64,000 nucleotides of DNA from contig NC_092690.1 in the NCBI RefSeq assembly GCF_964275005.1, forward strand, positions 13,370,787-13,434,786, in the 5' to 3' direction. Source of the stretch: Diadema setosum. Its lineage: Eukaryota; Echinodermata; Echinoidea; Diadematoida; Diadematidae. The position numbers and the translations under genes are program-made. The number at the start of each line of letters is the position of its first letter. Within the stretch, counting starts at the first letter, position 1. The notes below the pieces were generated by a model that worked only from the letters and a program-made list of their open reading frames with translations, was not told the DNA's origin and made no database searches. Positions 34,581 through 46,750 of the stretch are shown here, in pieces.

Positions 34581-36280
34581 GACAAACAAAAGCGAAAAAT
34601 ATAGCTACAAACGGCAGTTTTTGGAGTGTAAAATTTTAAAATTTTAAAGCTCGCTCGCTCCGCTCGCTCGCATTTAACCGCTATGCCATTCTCCTGATGT
34701 TGCTGCCAGTGATTGACAGCAGTTGCACCCGGTGCGCCCCCCTTAATTTCCAAAGCGAAAATATAGCTACAAACGACAGTTTTTAGGACTGGAAAATGTC
34801 AAAAATTTCAAGCTCACTCGCTTCGCTCGCTAGCATTTAATCAGTATGCCATTCTCCTGATGTTGCTGCCAGTAATTGCCGGCAGTTGCGCCCGGTGTGC
34901 CCCCTTAATTTCCAAAGCGAAAAAATACAGCTACAAACGGCAGTCTTTGGACTGTAAGATGTCAAAATTTTCAAGCTCGCTCGCTCCGCTCGCTCGCATT
35001 TAACCGCTATGCCATTCTCCTGATTGCTGCCAGTAATTGCCGGCAGTTGCACTCGGTGTGCCCCCTAAATTTCCAAAGCGAAAAAGTATAGCTACAAACG
35101 GCAGTTTTTAGACTGTACGTCAAAATTTGCAAGCTCGCTCGCTCCGCTCGCTCGCATGTAATCGTTATGCCATTCTCCTGATGTTGCTGCCAGTGATTGT
35201 GAGCAGATGCGCCCCTTTAATTTCCAAAGCGAAAAATATAGCTACAAACGGCAGTTTGGGGACTGTAAAATGTCAAATTTTTGAAGCTCGCTCGCTTCGC
35301 TCGCTCGCATTTAATTATTATTCCATTCTCCTGATGTTGCTGCCAGTAATTGCCAGCAGTTTTCGCCCGGTGCGCCCCCTTAATTTCCAAAGCGAAAAAT
35401 ATAGCTACAAACGGCAGTTTTGGGACTGTCAAATGTCAAAATTTTGAAGCTCGCTCGCTTCGCTCGCTCGCATTTAATCATTTTGCCATTCTCCTGATGT
35501 TGCTGGCTGTAATTGCCAACAGTTTTTGCCCGGTGCGCCCCCTTAATTTCCAAAGCGAAAAAATACAGCCACAAACGACAGTTTGGGGGACTGGAAAATG
35601 TCAAAATTTTCAAGCTCATTCGCTTCGCTCGCTCGCATTTAATCATTATGCCATTCTCCTGATGTTGCTGCCAGTAATTGCCAGCAGTTTTCGCCCGGTG
35701 CGCCCCCCCCCCCTTAATTTCCAAAGCGAAAAAATACTAGTACAGCCACAAAGGACATGTAGGACTGTAAAATATCAAAATTTTCAAGCTCACTCGCTTC
35801 GCTCGCTCGCATTTAATCGTTATGCCATTCTGATGTTGCTGCCCGATTGCCGGCAGTTGCGCCCGGTGTGCCCCCATAATTTCCAAAGCGAAAAAATACA
35901 GCCACAAACGGCAGTCTTTGGACTGTAAAATGTCAAAATTTTCAAGCTCGCTCGCCCCGCTCGCTCGCATTTAACTGCTATGCTATTCTCCTGATGTTGC
36001 TGCCAGTAATTGCCAGCAGTTGCGCCTGATGCGGCCCCCTTAATTTCCAAAGCGAAAAAGTATAGCTACAAACGGCAGTTTTTAGACTGTAAAATGTTAA
36101 AATTTTCATGCTCGCTCGCTCCGCTCGCTCGCATTTAATCGCTATGCCATTCTCCTGATGTTGCTGCCAGTGATTGACAGCAGTTGCGCCTGGTGTGCCC
36201 CCCTTAATTTCCAAAGCGAAGAATATAGCTACAAACGGTAGTTTTTGGACTGAAAAATGTCAAAATTTTCAACGCAAAGA
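34581..36280. repeat. ~161 bp tandem array, about ten copies, in intron 1 of copy C
   Basis: The core AGCTCGCTCGCTCCGCTCGC recurs at 34,648, 34,810, 34,973, 35,132, 35,285, 35,448, 35,612, 35,787, 35,944 and 36,109 (last one starting TGCTC), so the period is 153-175 bp. Each unit also contains CCAAAGCGAAAAATATAGC, ACAAACGGCAGT and CCATTCTCCTGATGTTGCTG. Reading frames of 60-190 codons on both strands arise from the repeat and are not genes. A lone core copy lies at about 33,943, outside the array. Confidence 0.95.
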
Positions 36281-37423
36281 GATTTCACCGTAGGAGGGGG
36301 AAACCCCCCTACCATACCCTCCCCCCTCGCTTGATTCGTTCCCTCACATAACCGCTCCTCCTGAGATCAAATCCTGTCTACGCCGATGATAGGCCCCATT
36401 ATAAATTTTAGTAGGCCTTCACAGTGATGTCGCACAGCAAGAGCTGAAATACCACGATTTTGTCATTCAATAATATATTGTGAATATTTCATTTTCTTAT
36501 TGTTTTTTTAAAGAAAAAAAAAACAAAATTTTCACCACAAGTGAGCACCAGATCGCTGAATTTCAGGTCTGAAAATACAAAATCTTCCTCGTGTGCGGTG
36601 TGGGAGAGGGATGCCCCCCCCCCCCCCCCCCATACACACCCTTCCCCCGTTCGGTCGTTCCGCTCCCTCTCACAGATATTTCCAAAAAAAAAAAAAAAAT
36701 GTTTTCATACTTTTAAGGTCTGATTTTCCGCCGAAAGTCGTCTGACAAGCAAAAAAAAAAAAGCAACAAGAACAAAAAGTCTTTATGTTGTTGCTGCCAC
36801 TTTTCTCCCACTTTATATTTCATGCAAAAGAGTGGGGCATCCGATCCCTGTAAAGTGTGTGTGTGTGGGGGGGGGGGCACAAAGCTTCTCCCCCCCCCCC
36901 CCCCACCCCCCCCCCCCAAAAAAAAAAAAAAAAAAAAAAGGCTGCGCCGGTCCGGTTATGGGCTTGTAATCGTGGTGATGGTGACCATCCCCCCCACTCC
37001 TCAGTATGGATTTACGCCGTTGGTTCTACCAAGGAGGTATAATTAAGAGTACATGTACTAGTATACCTCCTCAGTTGGTTCATACACTCCTGATGTTTTT
37101 ACCTTGATCTGATTTTTTTTCTCTCTTTCTATTTTTTTTTTCTTTCTCCATATAGCATAATACATGTATACTTGTACCGCAATAACTAGCCCGACCAGAC
37201 GCTGCTAATACGCTGTGCATTTACACAACACATGCTGTAGGGTACTGAGTATAGAAGTTGTGAGATGAATTTATATGATGGATTAAGTCATGTCGCCGTA
37301 CATTCAGGCAGAACCAAAGAGATTATACACATTGAGAGGACGTACATCATCCGGTTAGATTCGTAACCAAGGAACATATCCTCCACAGTGACCTTTATGT
37401 AATCCCGTATGTGTACAAATGCT

Positions 37424-37425
37424 TC

Positions 37426-37486
<61 letters not shown>
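37424..37486. repeat. GTT trinucleotide repeat
   Basis: About 20 GTT units; the minus strand would encode glutamines, but the surrounding frame is short and intronic. Confidence 0.9.
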
Positions 37487-37488
<2 letters not shown>

Positions 37489-37732
37489 CATTTCCATCAA
37501 AGAAGAATGGCTGGATAGCCCATATTCAGCTGCAATAGCTGTTCTCCCATGGGGTCCAGTTGAATACAGGTGTTGAATACAGGTGTTGAGTGTATCAAGC
37601 TTCTATGTACACTATGGTGTTTTTTTTTTATTGTTTGTTTTTTGTGGATTTTTTGTTTTTATTTTTTGTTCTTTTTCCTTTTTTTTACAATGGGTTCACA
37701 GAAACTATATGCTCATTTGCCCCCTTATTTAG

Positions 37733-37938
37733 TTTGGAACTCTTTCACCGCTGCTTCGGAGCTAAACTCCTGAAGACAGAGATGGAGATAGAGTACTTTC
37801 CCCACGGCGGCTCCATCGTAGACTACACCTGCGAAATGTTTGGTGTCAGTCTGGGCGTGTCCGTCACCAGGGCGATGAAGTACAAGGGGGACTTTGAGAA
37901 AGAGGATGCAGAAAAATTGCTGGGAAAGAAACTGAGTG
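37733..37938 (+). CDS. Gene copy C, exon 2
   Basis: The 206 nt exon follows CCCTTATTTAG and ends AGTG|GTGAGTG. It encodes LELFHRCFGAKLLKTEMEIE, then FPHGGSIVDYTCEMFG, VSLGVSVTRAMKY, and EDAEKLLGKKLSG. The length, phases and nearly all core residues equal those of copy B exon 2, which supports purifying selection on both copies. Confidence 0.75.
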
Positions 37939-38544
37939 GTGAGTGTCAGGTGGAGTTTACTGGAGCGCAACAGTTAACAATTATAGCATGTCATAGGAAA
38001 GTTCCTTCTGAAGTACTTTTGTATCACACTTGACGGTATAGTGCATTTCATGATGTAAAGATGTACATGGCTATTGTGTGCAGGGATATGTTACTGGATT
38101 ATGGTTTAAAACAACCTGAAAAAGCAAGCATGTTTGGTTTGCTGGCTCTGTTCATATCTTATACTTTCAGGGACGTGAATGTCTCAACAACAAAAAGAAG
38201 CTTTGTATCTATAGTTTAATTTTGACTCATCATTCCAAACTTTTGGGGTTGACTTAGTAAGGCTGAAATTGAGCAAATGGATACTCTCCAATGAAATATG
38301 ACTGGAAGTCATTCTCCTGCAGCACAGGATCCTACAAATCACGTTATAATTTCAAAGTTTTTTTTTACCCTATTTGCACCATATTTTCCCACTTTTGTTA
38401 GTATTATTGACACTATGGTATCAAGAGTATTATTATTGGTCAACATGAGTTTAAGTGTCTACCTGTGCTGTCATTTTAATACAACCATGCTCTTTTTCAA
38501 CTTTTCATACCAAGCTATACTTTGTACTTTCATCTAACAAACAG

Positions 38545-38741
38545 GAATAGCTAATGCCACCCAGAATGCGCTGGACAGGTGGTCCAGGAAGGTTCTCCAT
38601 ATCTGGGCGACCTCAGCAAAGGTCGCCGACATGCTCTCTTCCGTTTACAATGAACTCTCACCCCAGCTGAGACAAGATACCGTTGTCATGGTGACGATCG
38701 TTACCCAGCCACAGCACTCACTGTTCAGAAATTCAAGATGA
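38545..38741 (+). CDS. Gene copy C, exon 3 and stop
   Basis: The exon follows CATCTAACAAACAG and encodes IANATQNALDRWSRKVLHIW, ATSAKVADMLSSVYNEL, and TVVMVTIVTQPQHSLFRNSR before TGA. Length 197 nt (2 + 65 x 3). Compared with copy B, the region after VYNEL differs most, and the basic KRKK tail is absent. Confidence 0.7.
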
Positions 38742-39015
38742 CCCAACTCACTTCCTCTCTCCATCAAGGTCATGTGGCAGAATACATCTTAAAAGCATCA
38801 TGTTGTTGGGATTGTCATAATGCACTTATTGCGTACAGTATGGAGTACCAACGTGTGATTTCATAACCATTCATCGCCATGGAAACAACCTCACCTGGCC
38901 CTCATTGTGAACGCTATCGTTGCAAGCCATGCTCGCACCTGCATGGTTGTAACCCAAGTTATAACAAAAGACTGTGACATCATCACCTCGGTATACTCTG
39001 GACTACCATGTGAGC

Positions 39016-39032
39016 TAACGCCCTCTATTGGC
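39016..39032 (+). promoter_or_regulatory. Conserved downstream motif of copy C
   Basis: TAACGCCCTCTATTGGC, 275 bp after the stop; same as in copies A and B. Confidence 0.45.
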
Positions 39033-39471
39033 GATGTAATGGGGGTAAAACACTCATTTAAAAAAAAGAAAAAAAAAACTAGACTCTGTCACAAGGTGTG
39101 AGAAACTGCAATGTGCAACTATTGTACCACTAGGCTGCAACACCTTGAATGAAACTGTGATGCCTTGTTGGGTACCTTGACACTACCTATTGTATTTACC
39201 AAGTTACCCTTGTGGCAGATCTCCTATAAGACACTTCATGTTTCAACGCAATGTATCGTCGTTTAGTGTTTTTAATATTTTTCTCAAAAAACATTGGTTG
39301 CAGCAAAACTAAACCTACTCTTCCCTAAATGCTTGAAACCATGCCATGCTAACTCCTGTGAATGGAAAATACGATAGTGTACAATGTAATGTACCTGTAA
39401 ATGGTCTGAAAGAAGAGAATGAGTATGATATGAAGGAGAAAGATACAAAGAGGTGATATTGACAGAGAGAC

Positions 39472-39868
39472 GAGTCATTACGTGATGGTCGTACAGAATA
39501 GTCGGAGAGAAAGGAGATAGAAAGAGAAGAGTCATTACGTGATGGTTGTACAGAATAGTCGGAGAGAAAGGAGATAGAAAGAGAAGAGTCATTACGTGAT
39601 GGTTGTACAGAATAGTCGGAGAGAAAGGAGATAGAAAGAGAAGAGTCATTACGTAATGGTTGTACAGAATAGTCGGAGAGAAAGGAGATAGAAAGAGAAG
39701 AGTCATTACGTGATGGTTGTACAGAATAGTCAGAAAGGAGATAGAAAGAGAAGAGTCATTACGTGATGGTTGTACAGAATAGTCGGAGAGAAAGGAGATA
39801 GAAAGAGAAGAGTCATTACGTGATGGTTGTACAGAATAGTCGGAGAGAAAGGAGATAGAAAGAGAAGA
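39472..39868. repeat. 57 bp minisatellite, seven copies
   Basis: The unit begins GAGTCATTACGTGATGGTTG and ends in GGAGATAGAAAGAGAA; one copy is 6 bp short. Because 57 is a multiple of three, the minus strand keeps a 230-codon frame open; this is a repeat effect, not a gene. Confidence 0.95.
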
Positions 39869-40199
39869 AAGAGGTATTGATAGATAGAGGGGGGGAGAGA
39901 GATGGAGAGATAGAGGGAGAGGAGGAAGAGAAAGAATTGTTATGCCGTCACTACTCAAAATGGTAAAACCACACAAAGTCTAGATGTACAAGATCCACGA
40001 TGATTCACTTTGACCTCCTTCAGAGGGGACTTTATGAAGTCGTCAGCTCCATGGACCCTAATAATAGTGTTGCCTTCACTATTATACAGCTCATATGAAA
40101 TGATATCCCACACCGAACAAACAGAAGTTATGCTGGAAATAATGTAAAATAAAGTACATACAATGTACATGTTCATTCTATACACTGTTACTGATGGAA

Positions 40200-43100
40200 G
40201 AGTGATATGTAATGGACTATCGTTAGCACAAAAGTTGCAACCGTGTTAAGAGATTCAGTGCAGAAGAGTAAACGCTCTGTTTAATGACAGTTGGGGCGCA
40301 CATCATATCTTTTCCAAACAAATTAGACTGTGCTTTCATGCTATGTATATGGGCTGATCGATTCCTGTCACCTTTCATTCATATTCTCAAATGGCTGATA
40401 AGTTTGACTGATATTTGTTTACTTGTTTATTTGGTGGTGTGTTTTTTTTTTTCACCATGCTGTGGTATCTTTGTCTGCAAAGTAACACTTTTGAATGGTT
40501 TTCTATCCAGAGGAATTCGCCATCAGTTCCTCCGTGGAAACAGAATCGACAATATCATATACTGACGTTTTTGCAATCTGTGTCACATCAATTTTGATTA
40601 CCTGTGTTCATTGATTTCATTGTCCCTCATATAAAATCGTGTGCGATTTTAACAGTCCTTTTTTTTTACATTCTCAGCATCATGATATCAAATCTCTGCA
40701 AGACGCGTGACTTGAGTCGAATGACCAAAATGTGAAAATGTTCCCTAATATTCTGAAATCTTATTAAATAATGTTCAGTGCATAGAGGATTAAAGTCGAT
40801 TGATGTGACTTACATACACTGTATACGTGTAACATCATTTTCGGTTTGGGTCATGCTTTTTTTTTCCTTTTAAGTTGGAGAGGGGAATTTCGTCCCCCCC
40901 CCCCCCCCCCCGACAACTTTAGCTGCAGATCCATGCAGTACTACAAGTCCCATACTCAGGGACTGCAGCCTGCAAAATCCTCTCCCCAATTGTTTTGTCC
41001 TTGTATACATATTTTAAGAAGTTTGTTGTTATTGACAACTCTCACGTACTGAGGGTTTGTTTGTTATGTTCACGGCTGAATCGCGTCCAGCACTGTTTTA
41101 TCATTTCTAGTGTATTCATTTTTTTCATTGAATCATTAAATGGCTGTTTTGTACTTTTATATATCTATATATTTTTCTTTACGTTGAATTCTGTATTAAG
41201 TGCGCTTCATTGAATGCACTGTATTTCACTTTCCATTTACCGGCCCATGGTTTGGTATCTATGCAATTATTTACTCTGTCATTGCCTTGTCAATTTAAGA
41301 ACCTGCTTCATGTGTGTTCATTTTGTGTGAATGTCGGATGTGCATAATTACCATATCCGCAAAGCCATCTACATTTAACATAACATGCCTGGTTCTTTGC
41401 TCTAATGAAAAACATTGATGAAACATATTGATTCTAATACAAGTTCTGTGTGGTCAATCCAACTAGAGCACGATTCTCAAAAAATAATAAAGGAAAGAAG
41501 AAAGAAAATGTTCACGTGCTGAAACCTTATAGTCAGTGCAGTGTTTTTCATATTTTGTTTGTGCCAAGAATGGTAAGAATACACACAATAATGACTCAAG
41601 AAAACTGCAGGATAAAGCCAGTGCAAGATAATGCGTACATACCTCAGCTGCATGATGGTCATCTGCTACTGTATACATCATATCTTTGAAAGTTTACGCT
41701 TAGTGTGAAATTACCTGTAGTAATAGTTCGGCGTCAAGTATTTTCATCATCAAGGATTATCGTGTAATAAAAGGTGGGTCGCACCTTTTATTACAATTGC
41801 TCTGTTCTGGATATCTGAGACATTTCAAATGCAATTTTCATCAAATAAATGTTGAATCTCTCTACGAGGAATTACATACTCTTTCATATTTCATAAAAGG
41901 GTTCTCATGATCTCACAAAAAAAAAAAAAAAATGTTAGAAACCTGAAGTTAGGTCTCAACCAAAACTATCCAATCCCTTTAACAAATCAAACAAACCTAG
42001 GTGAGGTTGACTGTATTTTGCACATGTGGTTGCACCAATGTCACAGTTCAGTGAAAGCAAATCCTTTTCTTGTTTGATATTTGATGAAATTGATGTCACC
42101 ATGAAGGAAAAGAAGGAAAGATAGAAAAAGCAACCCTGAACATGCCAATCGCAATCAGGTAGGGTGAAGGGGAAAAAAGTCTTGCAACATGAGAACACAA
42201 ATGCACTGTTATCATTTCATTTTTTTCAAAGGTGTATTGCCAATTTAATTTGACCTACAAAATTGTTTGTTGTAATTCTTCTCACACTCAATATGTTTTT
42301 GTTTTCCTGATATAATCAAATAGGATGGCGGAAATCAACATTCCAGAGGTCAATTCATTTCTTATCTCATCAAAACAGAAAGGAGGAACTCTGTATCTCT
42401 TTGACATTGCAAATTTTCACAAACTAATGAATATGTTAAGTTTTGATGAAATCTAGAACACTGCATTTTTTTCCCCACTGATATCACACAAGTTATGTAC
42501 AGAACGACATTCAGAAATGCATGCTGTATATGCATCTATTGCCTTGGTATTCTCAGATTTTATTAACAAGCATTTACATCTTCGAGTTATGCATAAAAAA
42601 GACACCCATTTCATAAATGGACATTGAGAGGGGTTGTGTGCATAAAAGTACACTTCTACGCTTGCCATTTCATACTAGCATTATCATTACACTTTGTTGT
42701 TTTTTTTTTTTTTTTTCCATTAGAGAATTCGTAAGCCATCTTGTAAAGCAGTGCACAAGCCATCTTGTAAAGCAGTACACAGTGTGTGCTCAGTGCTAGA
42801 CCAGACAGTATTATTTTTTTTTCCATTTTCTTTCCCTCATGGGTACAAACCATGCACACTGCTTCCAATCACTTTACTTGCAACTTTTCATTACATGTAC
42901 TAAACTTTTGGTATCAAGCTTTTCATGTTTTTTCTCTGACTCCCTCGGTTGAAAGTTTCAACAGTGCATCAAAACCTCTCTCGTTTTTTTTTTTTTTTTT
43001 TCTAGCAATGTCATAGTTTAGTTTACATGTTGGTGTATAATATCTATATTGGATACATAAAACATTTCAGGAGTAGAACACACAGTAGGAACATCCACAA

Positions 43101-45900
43101 ACATATGCTTTATCAAAGTCATTATTGATGTATTAAGACATGCCTGAGTAACTTTCTTTATGGACATTAAAGGGAAGATGTATATAATCATGACATTCAT
43201 GTGTTGCTCTTCCACAGCTCATGAATAGAAAGGAAACCTAAAAAGAATAGACATATACTTCCTAAAGTCTCCAATACATACGTTGTATGCATGTTTTGAC
43301 AAAATGTTACATTAAAATCTGCTATGAAATAGCGACAGATCCCTTGATATTACAATACAAATGGTCTACAGAGAGGTGAAAAAGAATCATTCAAAAGAAG
43401 ACCTACATGTAAATTAGGAATAAATCTTTGAGAATTCCACCACAAGAGGATCACGAAATGAGGTACTTCCAAATACTGCATGTGCATATATTGCATTCAT
43501 TTGTTGTTTCCAACTAGGGCAGTTGGTATCGTAACAAGCCCAGTGACGGCAAGCACTGCATTGATGGCTGAGTAGAGATGTAGAAACCTGATGAAACGTA
43601 TCTGAAAAAACCTTCAGTCCACTTCCCTCCTCCGGTCATATAAAAGGAGATATTGCATGGCATGTATGAAACGACAATTTCTATTATGAAAACTACCCAA
43701 CTACAAGTAGTAAATTCCCTAGACTCAAATAACTGACATACGAGCATTATTTGTCATTAAGAAATTTACAATAAATGTATATTTAATCACAACCAGAATC
43801 AAAATTTAATGCAGGTATGTCGTTTTGAAATTGTCTTCGCTGGAGCTCTGGGAAAGGAGTATTAGTAAAATAAAGTCCTTATGAGAATTGCAGTCATCCC
43901 TTAGCTCAGTCGAAGTGAAACATGCTGCTACTTCACTAGCACACCTTGGTGAATGCAATATCATTTTCTGCACATATCTGCTGCTGCTACCATGGTAGGT
44001 TTACATACACAAACACACACTTGCCCCACCCCCATCCCTACCCCCCCCCCCCCCAACCAACCACACTCCTTCACACACACACACAGCTCAGCTGTGTGAC
44101 CTGTAACACTACCAAATCTATACTGAAAACGTTGATATTTTTGTGGTGCACTAATTTTTGCATATTTTCCGCCACTTTGGATGGTGCGAATTCCAGACCC
44201 CACAAAAAAAAAATATCTTCATAATCTTCTGCATACTTTGAATGGGTTGAATAGTAGGCTTTATTGCAGCAGTGGTCTCTCCTTGGTACAAGTGTATGCA
44301 TGCGGGGCTGCGCACCAACCCATTTTTTGTACTGGTCGGACCTGTCCCTGTTGGACCAGTAGAAAACCGGCTTTTCCATATTTTTTTTTCCTAGCCTGAA
44401 TCTAAAATTTATGGGTCATGTTAACTTTTTTCAACTGGCCCCAACATTGTTATTTTATTTTCTTTACCGGCCATGTAGGACCAGTATATTTGGCAATTCC
44501 TGAAAAGCTACTGGACCGACAGTGATTTTTACTGGTCTGGGACCGTCGTACTAACGCCAATTGGTGTTAAGTGTTGGTGATTGTGCCCTAGTACACTATT
44601 CATCTGAGTGCATGTGTGGAGCATGCAGTTCTCGTTTATGTGCAGGCCATACATTCAAATGATTCAGGCAGTGTAACTTTTCTGTGAATGGATGGAAATG
44701 TAAGTGTGAAGCCATTGCCCAGCACAAACACGTTTTAGAGCCGCTCAGTGCGAAAACTTATTAAACGAAAATGTCGATGTTTACAGTACTTTGGATGGCA
44801 GCACCATTTTGATCATCAGGAGAAGGATTGCATAAGTCACACTACTGTCAGAACCTGAACCACACCTTGATGCAAAGGGGAATGTTTCATAGCTTCCTTC
44901 GAATTCCTGACCACTATACAGTGTATTCAAGTAGAATTATTAGTTTATTATGCAACAATACTTGCCAAAGCACTAGCTACATGTACACTGTATCTCTTCT
45001 ACACTTCTCATATATCAAGCATAGTCCATTCTGTATTTTCATGTTGGAAGCTTTCAATATTATTGCAAAATCCCACATTTTCAAAAATCACATGATCACA
45101 TTTCATGTACAGTGTGGTAACTCTTACATTCAATTGGCAGTTAGCCTCTTTAGAATAAGACACGCCACCACGCCATCAAGAATGTGAAGTTTGACTATTC
45201 TGCTACTTTCACTTTATCTTACACAAATAATTAAGACATTTATTGATTTCAAATACAGGTGTACATTTGTACTTCACTGAAACCCTGACAGAGGCATTTT
45301 CAAATCTTCAGGCCCAAACGCATGTTTGTTTCATTACCAGTATAGAATTATCATAACATAATCATATGTATTTTGCATGCTTTGCATGATTCTGCCATTT
45401 TCATACTTGATACCATGTATTTTTATGCAAATCTTGTAAATGAATCAAAATGACTCCATGAGGAGCTTTGATATTTTAAGGGAAATATGTTATGACCAGG
45501 CTATCAGCATCTCAAAAATTTTCAGCAGAACTGGTACCACACTTTGAATTTGCACACTGAAACAAGAAAAAAAACATGCAAAAGGGCCCGTACTAAATTA
45601 TTAAAAGCAATGAATGATCTGTACGTTAAGGTTGTATGAGCAAGAGCTTCGTGCGACTTAGAAGGAACAATAGAATAATTTGTGAGGTGAAACAAGACAA
45701 AACAGAAAAATTAATAAAGGCTGAAAATTGCTCTTTGGCTAAAGTGTACAAACATCTCCCAATGAGGGAAGATGTGTTTTGTCCACTCTGATTGGGACAC
45801 GTACAGGTACTATCCCATATTTGTCCATTTCAATAACTACAAACCTAGTGGATATCCATCCACAGCATTGCTAATGCCTCATTTCTGCACTTGTAGCCGA
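40200..45900. other. Gene-poor stretch
   Basis: No ORF with recognisable homology, splice-site pattern or RNA gene was found. Simple T, C and AC runs occur, and 44,290-44,560 contains ACTGGTC/GGACCAGT motifs. Part of it could be 3' untranslated sequence of the minus-strand EBAG9 gene, but no clear polyadenylation site was identified. Confidence 0.5.
41764..41982. mobile_element. Half of a TTAA foldback MITE, family 1
   Basis: From the loop (AATAAAAGGTGGGTCGCACC) to TCTCAACCAAAACTATCC and a terminal TTAA it matches the right half of 14,831-15,230; the left half is missing. Confidence 0.65.
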
Positions 45901-45904
45901 GCCC

Positions 45905-45983
45905 TTAACCCATTTAGGCCCGAGTATACTCGGGCAGGAGAAATGTGTGTTATAGCAAAATCAGTCAGTCCCAACAGGGTTAA
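45905..45983. mobile_element. 79 bp mini-MITE flanked by TTAA
   Basis: TTAACCCATTTAGGCCCGAG at one end and CCCAACAGGGTTAA at the other, with TATACTCGGGCAGG inside. A related element lies at 50,269-50,369. Its right TTAA is also the left TTAA of the next element. Confidence 0.6.
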
Positions 45984-46750
45984 CCCTAATCAGGCTGGGG
46001 GGGGGGGGGGGGAATCCGCAATATCTTCGCAACGCGATAAGCTCCCGCCGCGATGTTTCATGACTTTTTTCTTTCAAGTATCGCGCAACTTTTGAGACCC
46101 AAATTGTTGCGCCCGCGCGTACCATTTTGACGCAACGCCCGTTCGAAAAAAATTTTTCAACCCCAAAATTGCTCCAAAACGTGATTTTGTGTACAAATCC
46201 AATGCAAATTGTGTTTTTTCAATTAATTCACATAAAAATTCATATCTTCACTTAGAATGGCCGAAATTAATTTATTTTAGCATAGCAATGCTTCGAAAAA
46301 TGTCTGTGACAAATTTTGGCCAAAAAACAAACAAAAACAAAAGGTCAAAAAACAAAGAAATACATAAGAAATTTAAAAAACAATAAAATACATAAAAAAT
46401 TAATTTCGATACAGATTTTTTTTTATCCTATGTCTCAGAAGAATGATACAAGAAACATTTTAAAAAAGAAATTAGCTTAATTGGAGCATTAATAAGTGAT
46501 TTAGAGCCCAAAACTGATTTTATGCATAAATTACAATAATTAATTAATATAAAATATAAGAAAAATTTTTTGGAGAAAGCAACCATACATTTTGATAGAA
46601 TACGTCGCGGGCGTCGCGTGTGCCGATTTTCGGCGCAATCGCGCGCTCCATAGGCGAGATCTGAAGGGGGGGCGGAATCCGCCCCCCCCCCCCCCCCCCC
46701 CCCCCCCCAGATATAGCATTGCCAAAAAAGCCCAGCCTGATTAGGGTTAA
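45980..46750. mobile_element. 771 bp TTAA-flanked MITE
   Basis: TTAACCCTAATCAGGCTGGG and its exact inverse form the ends; G and C runs follow inside each end, and GGAATCCGC stands in both halves. The middle is AT-rich and non-coding. Confidence 0.85.

Noticed and set aside
34529-36214. Long reading frames of 60-190 codons on both strands at 34.5-36.2 kb
   Set aside because: They follow the ~161 bp tandem unit and appear on both strands with repeating sequence; an array effect.
37288-37500. Polyglutamine frame on the minus strand
   Set aside because: It is the GTT microsatellite read in reverse, inside an intron of copy C.
39284-39976. 230-codon minus-strand frame with repeated SISFLSDYSVQPSRNDSS
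   Set aside because: Produced by a 57 bp minisatellite whose length is a multiple of three; no domain, splice or start evidence.
42324-42458. 44-codon frame starting MAEINIPEVNSFLISS
   Set aside because: Plausible composition, but too short, with no recognised homology and no convincing splice context; treated as chance.
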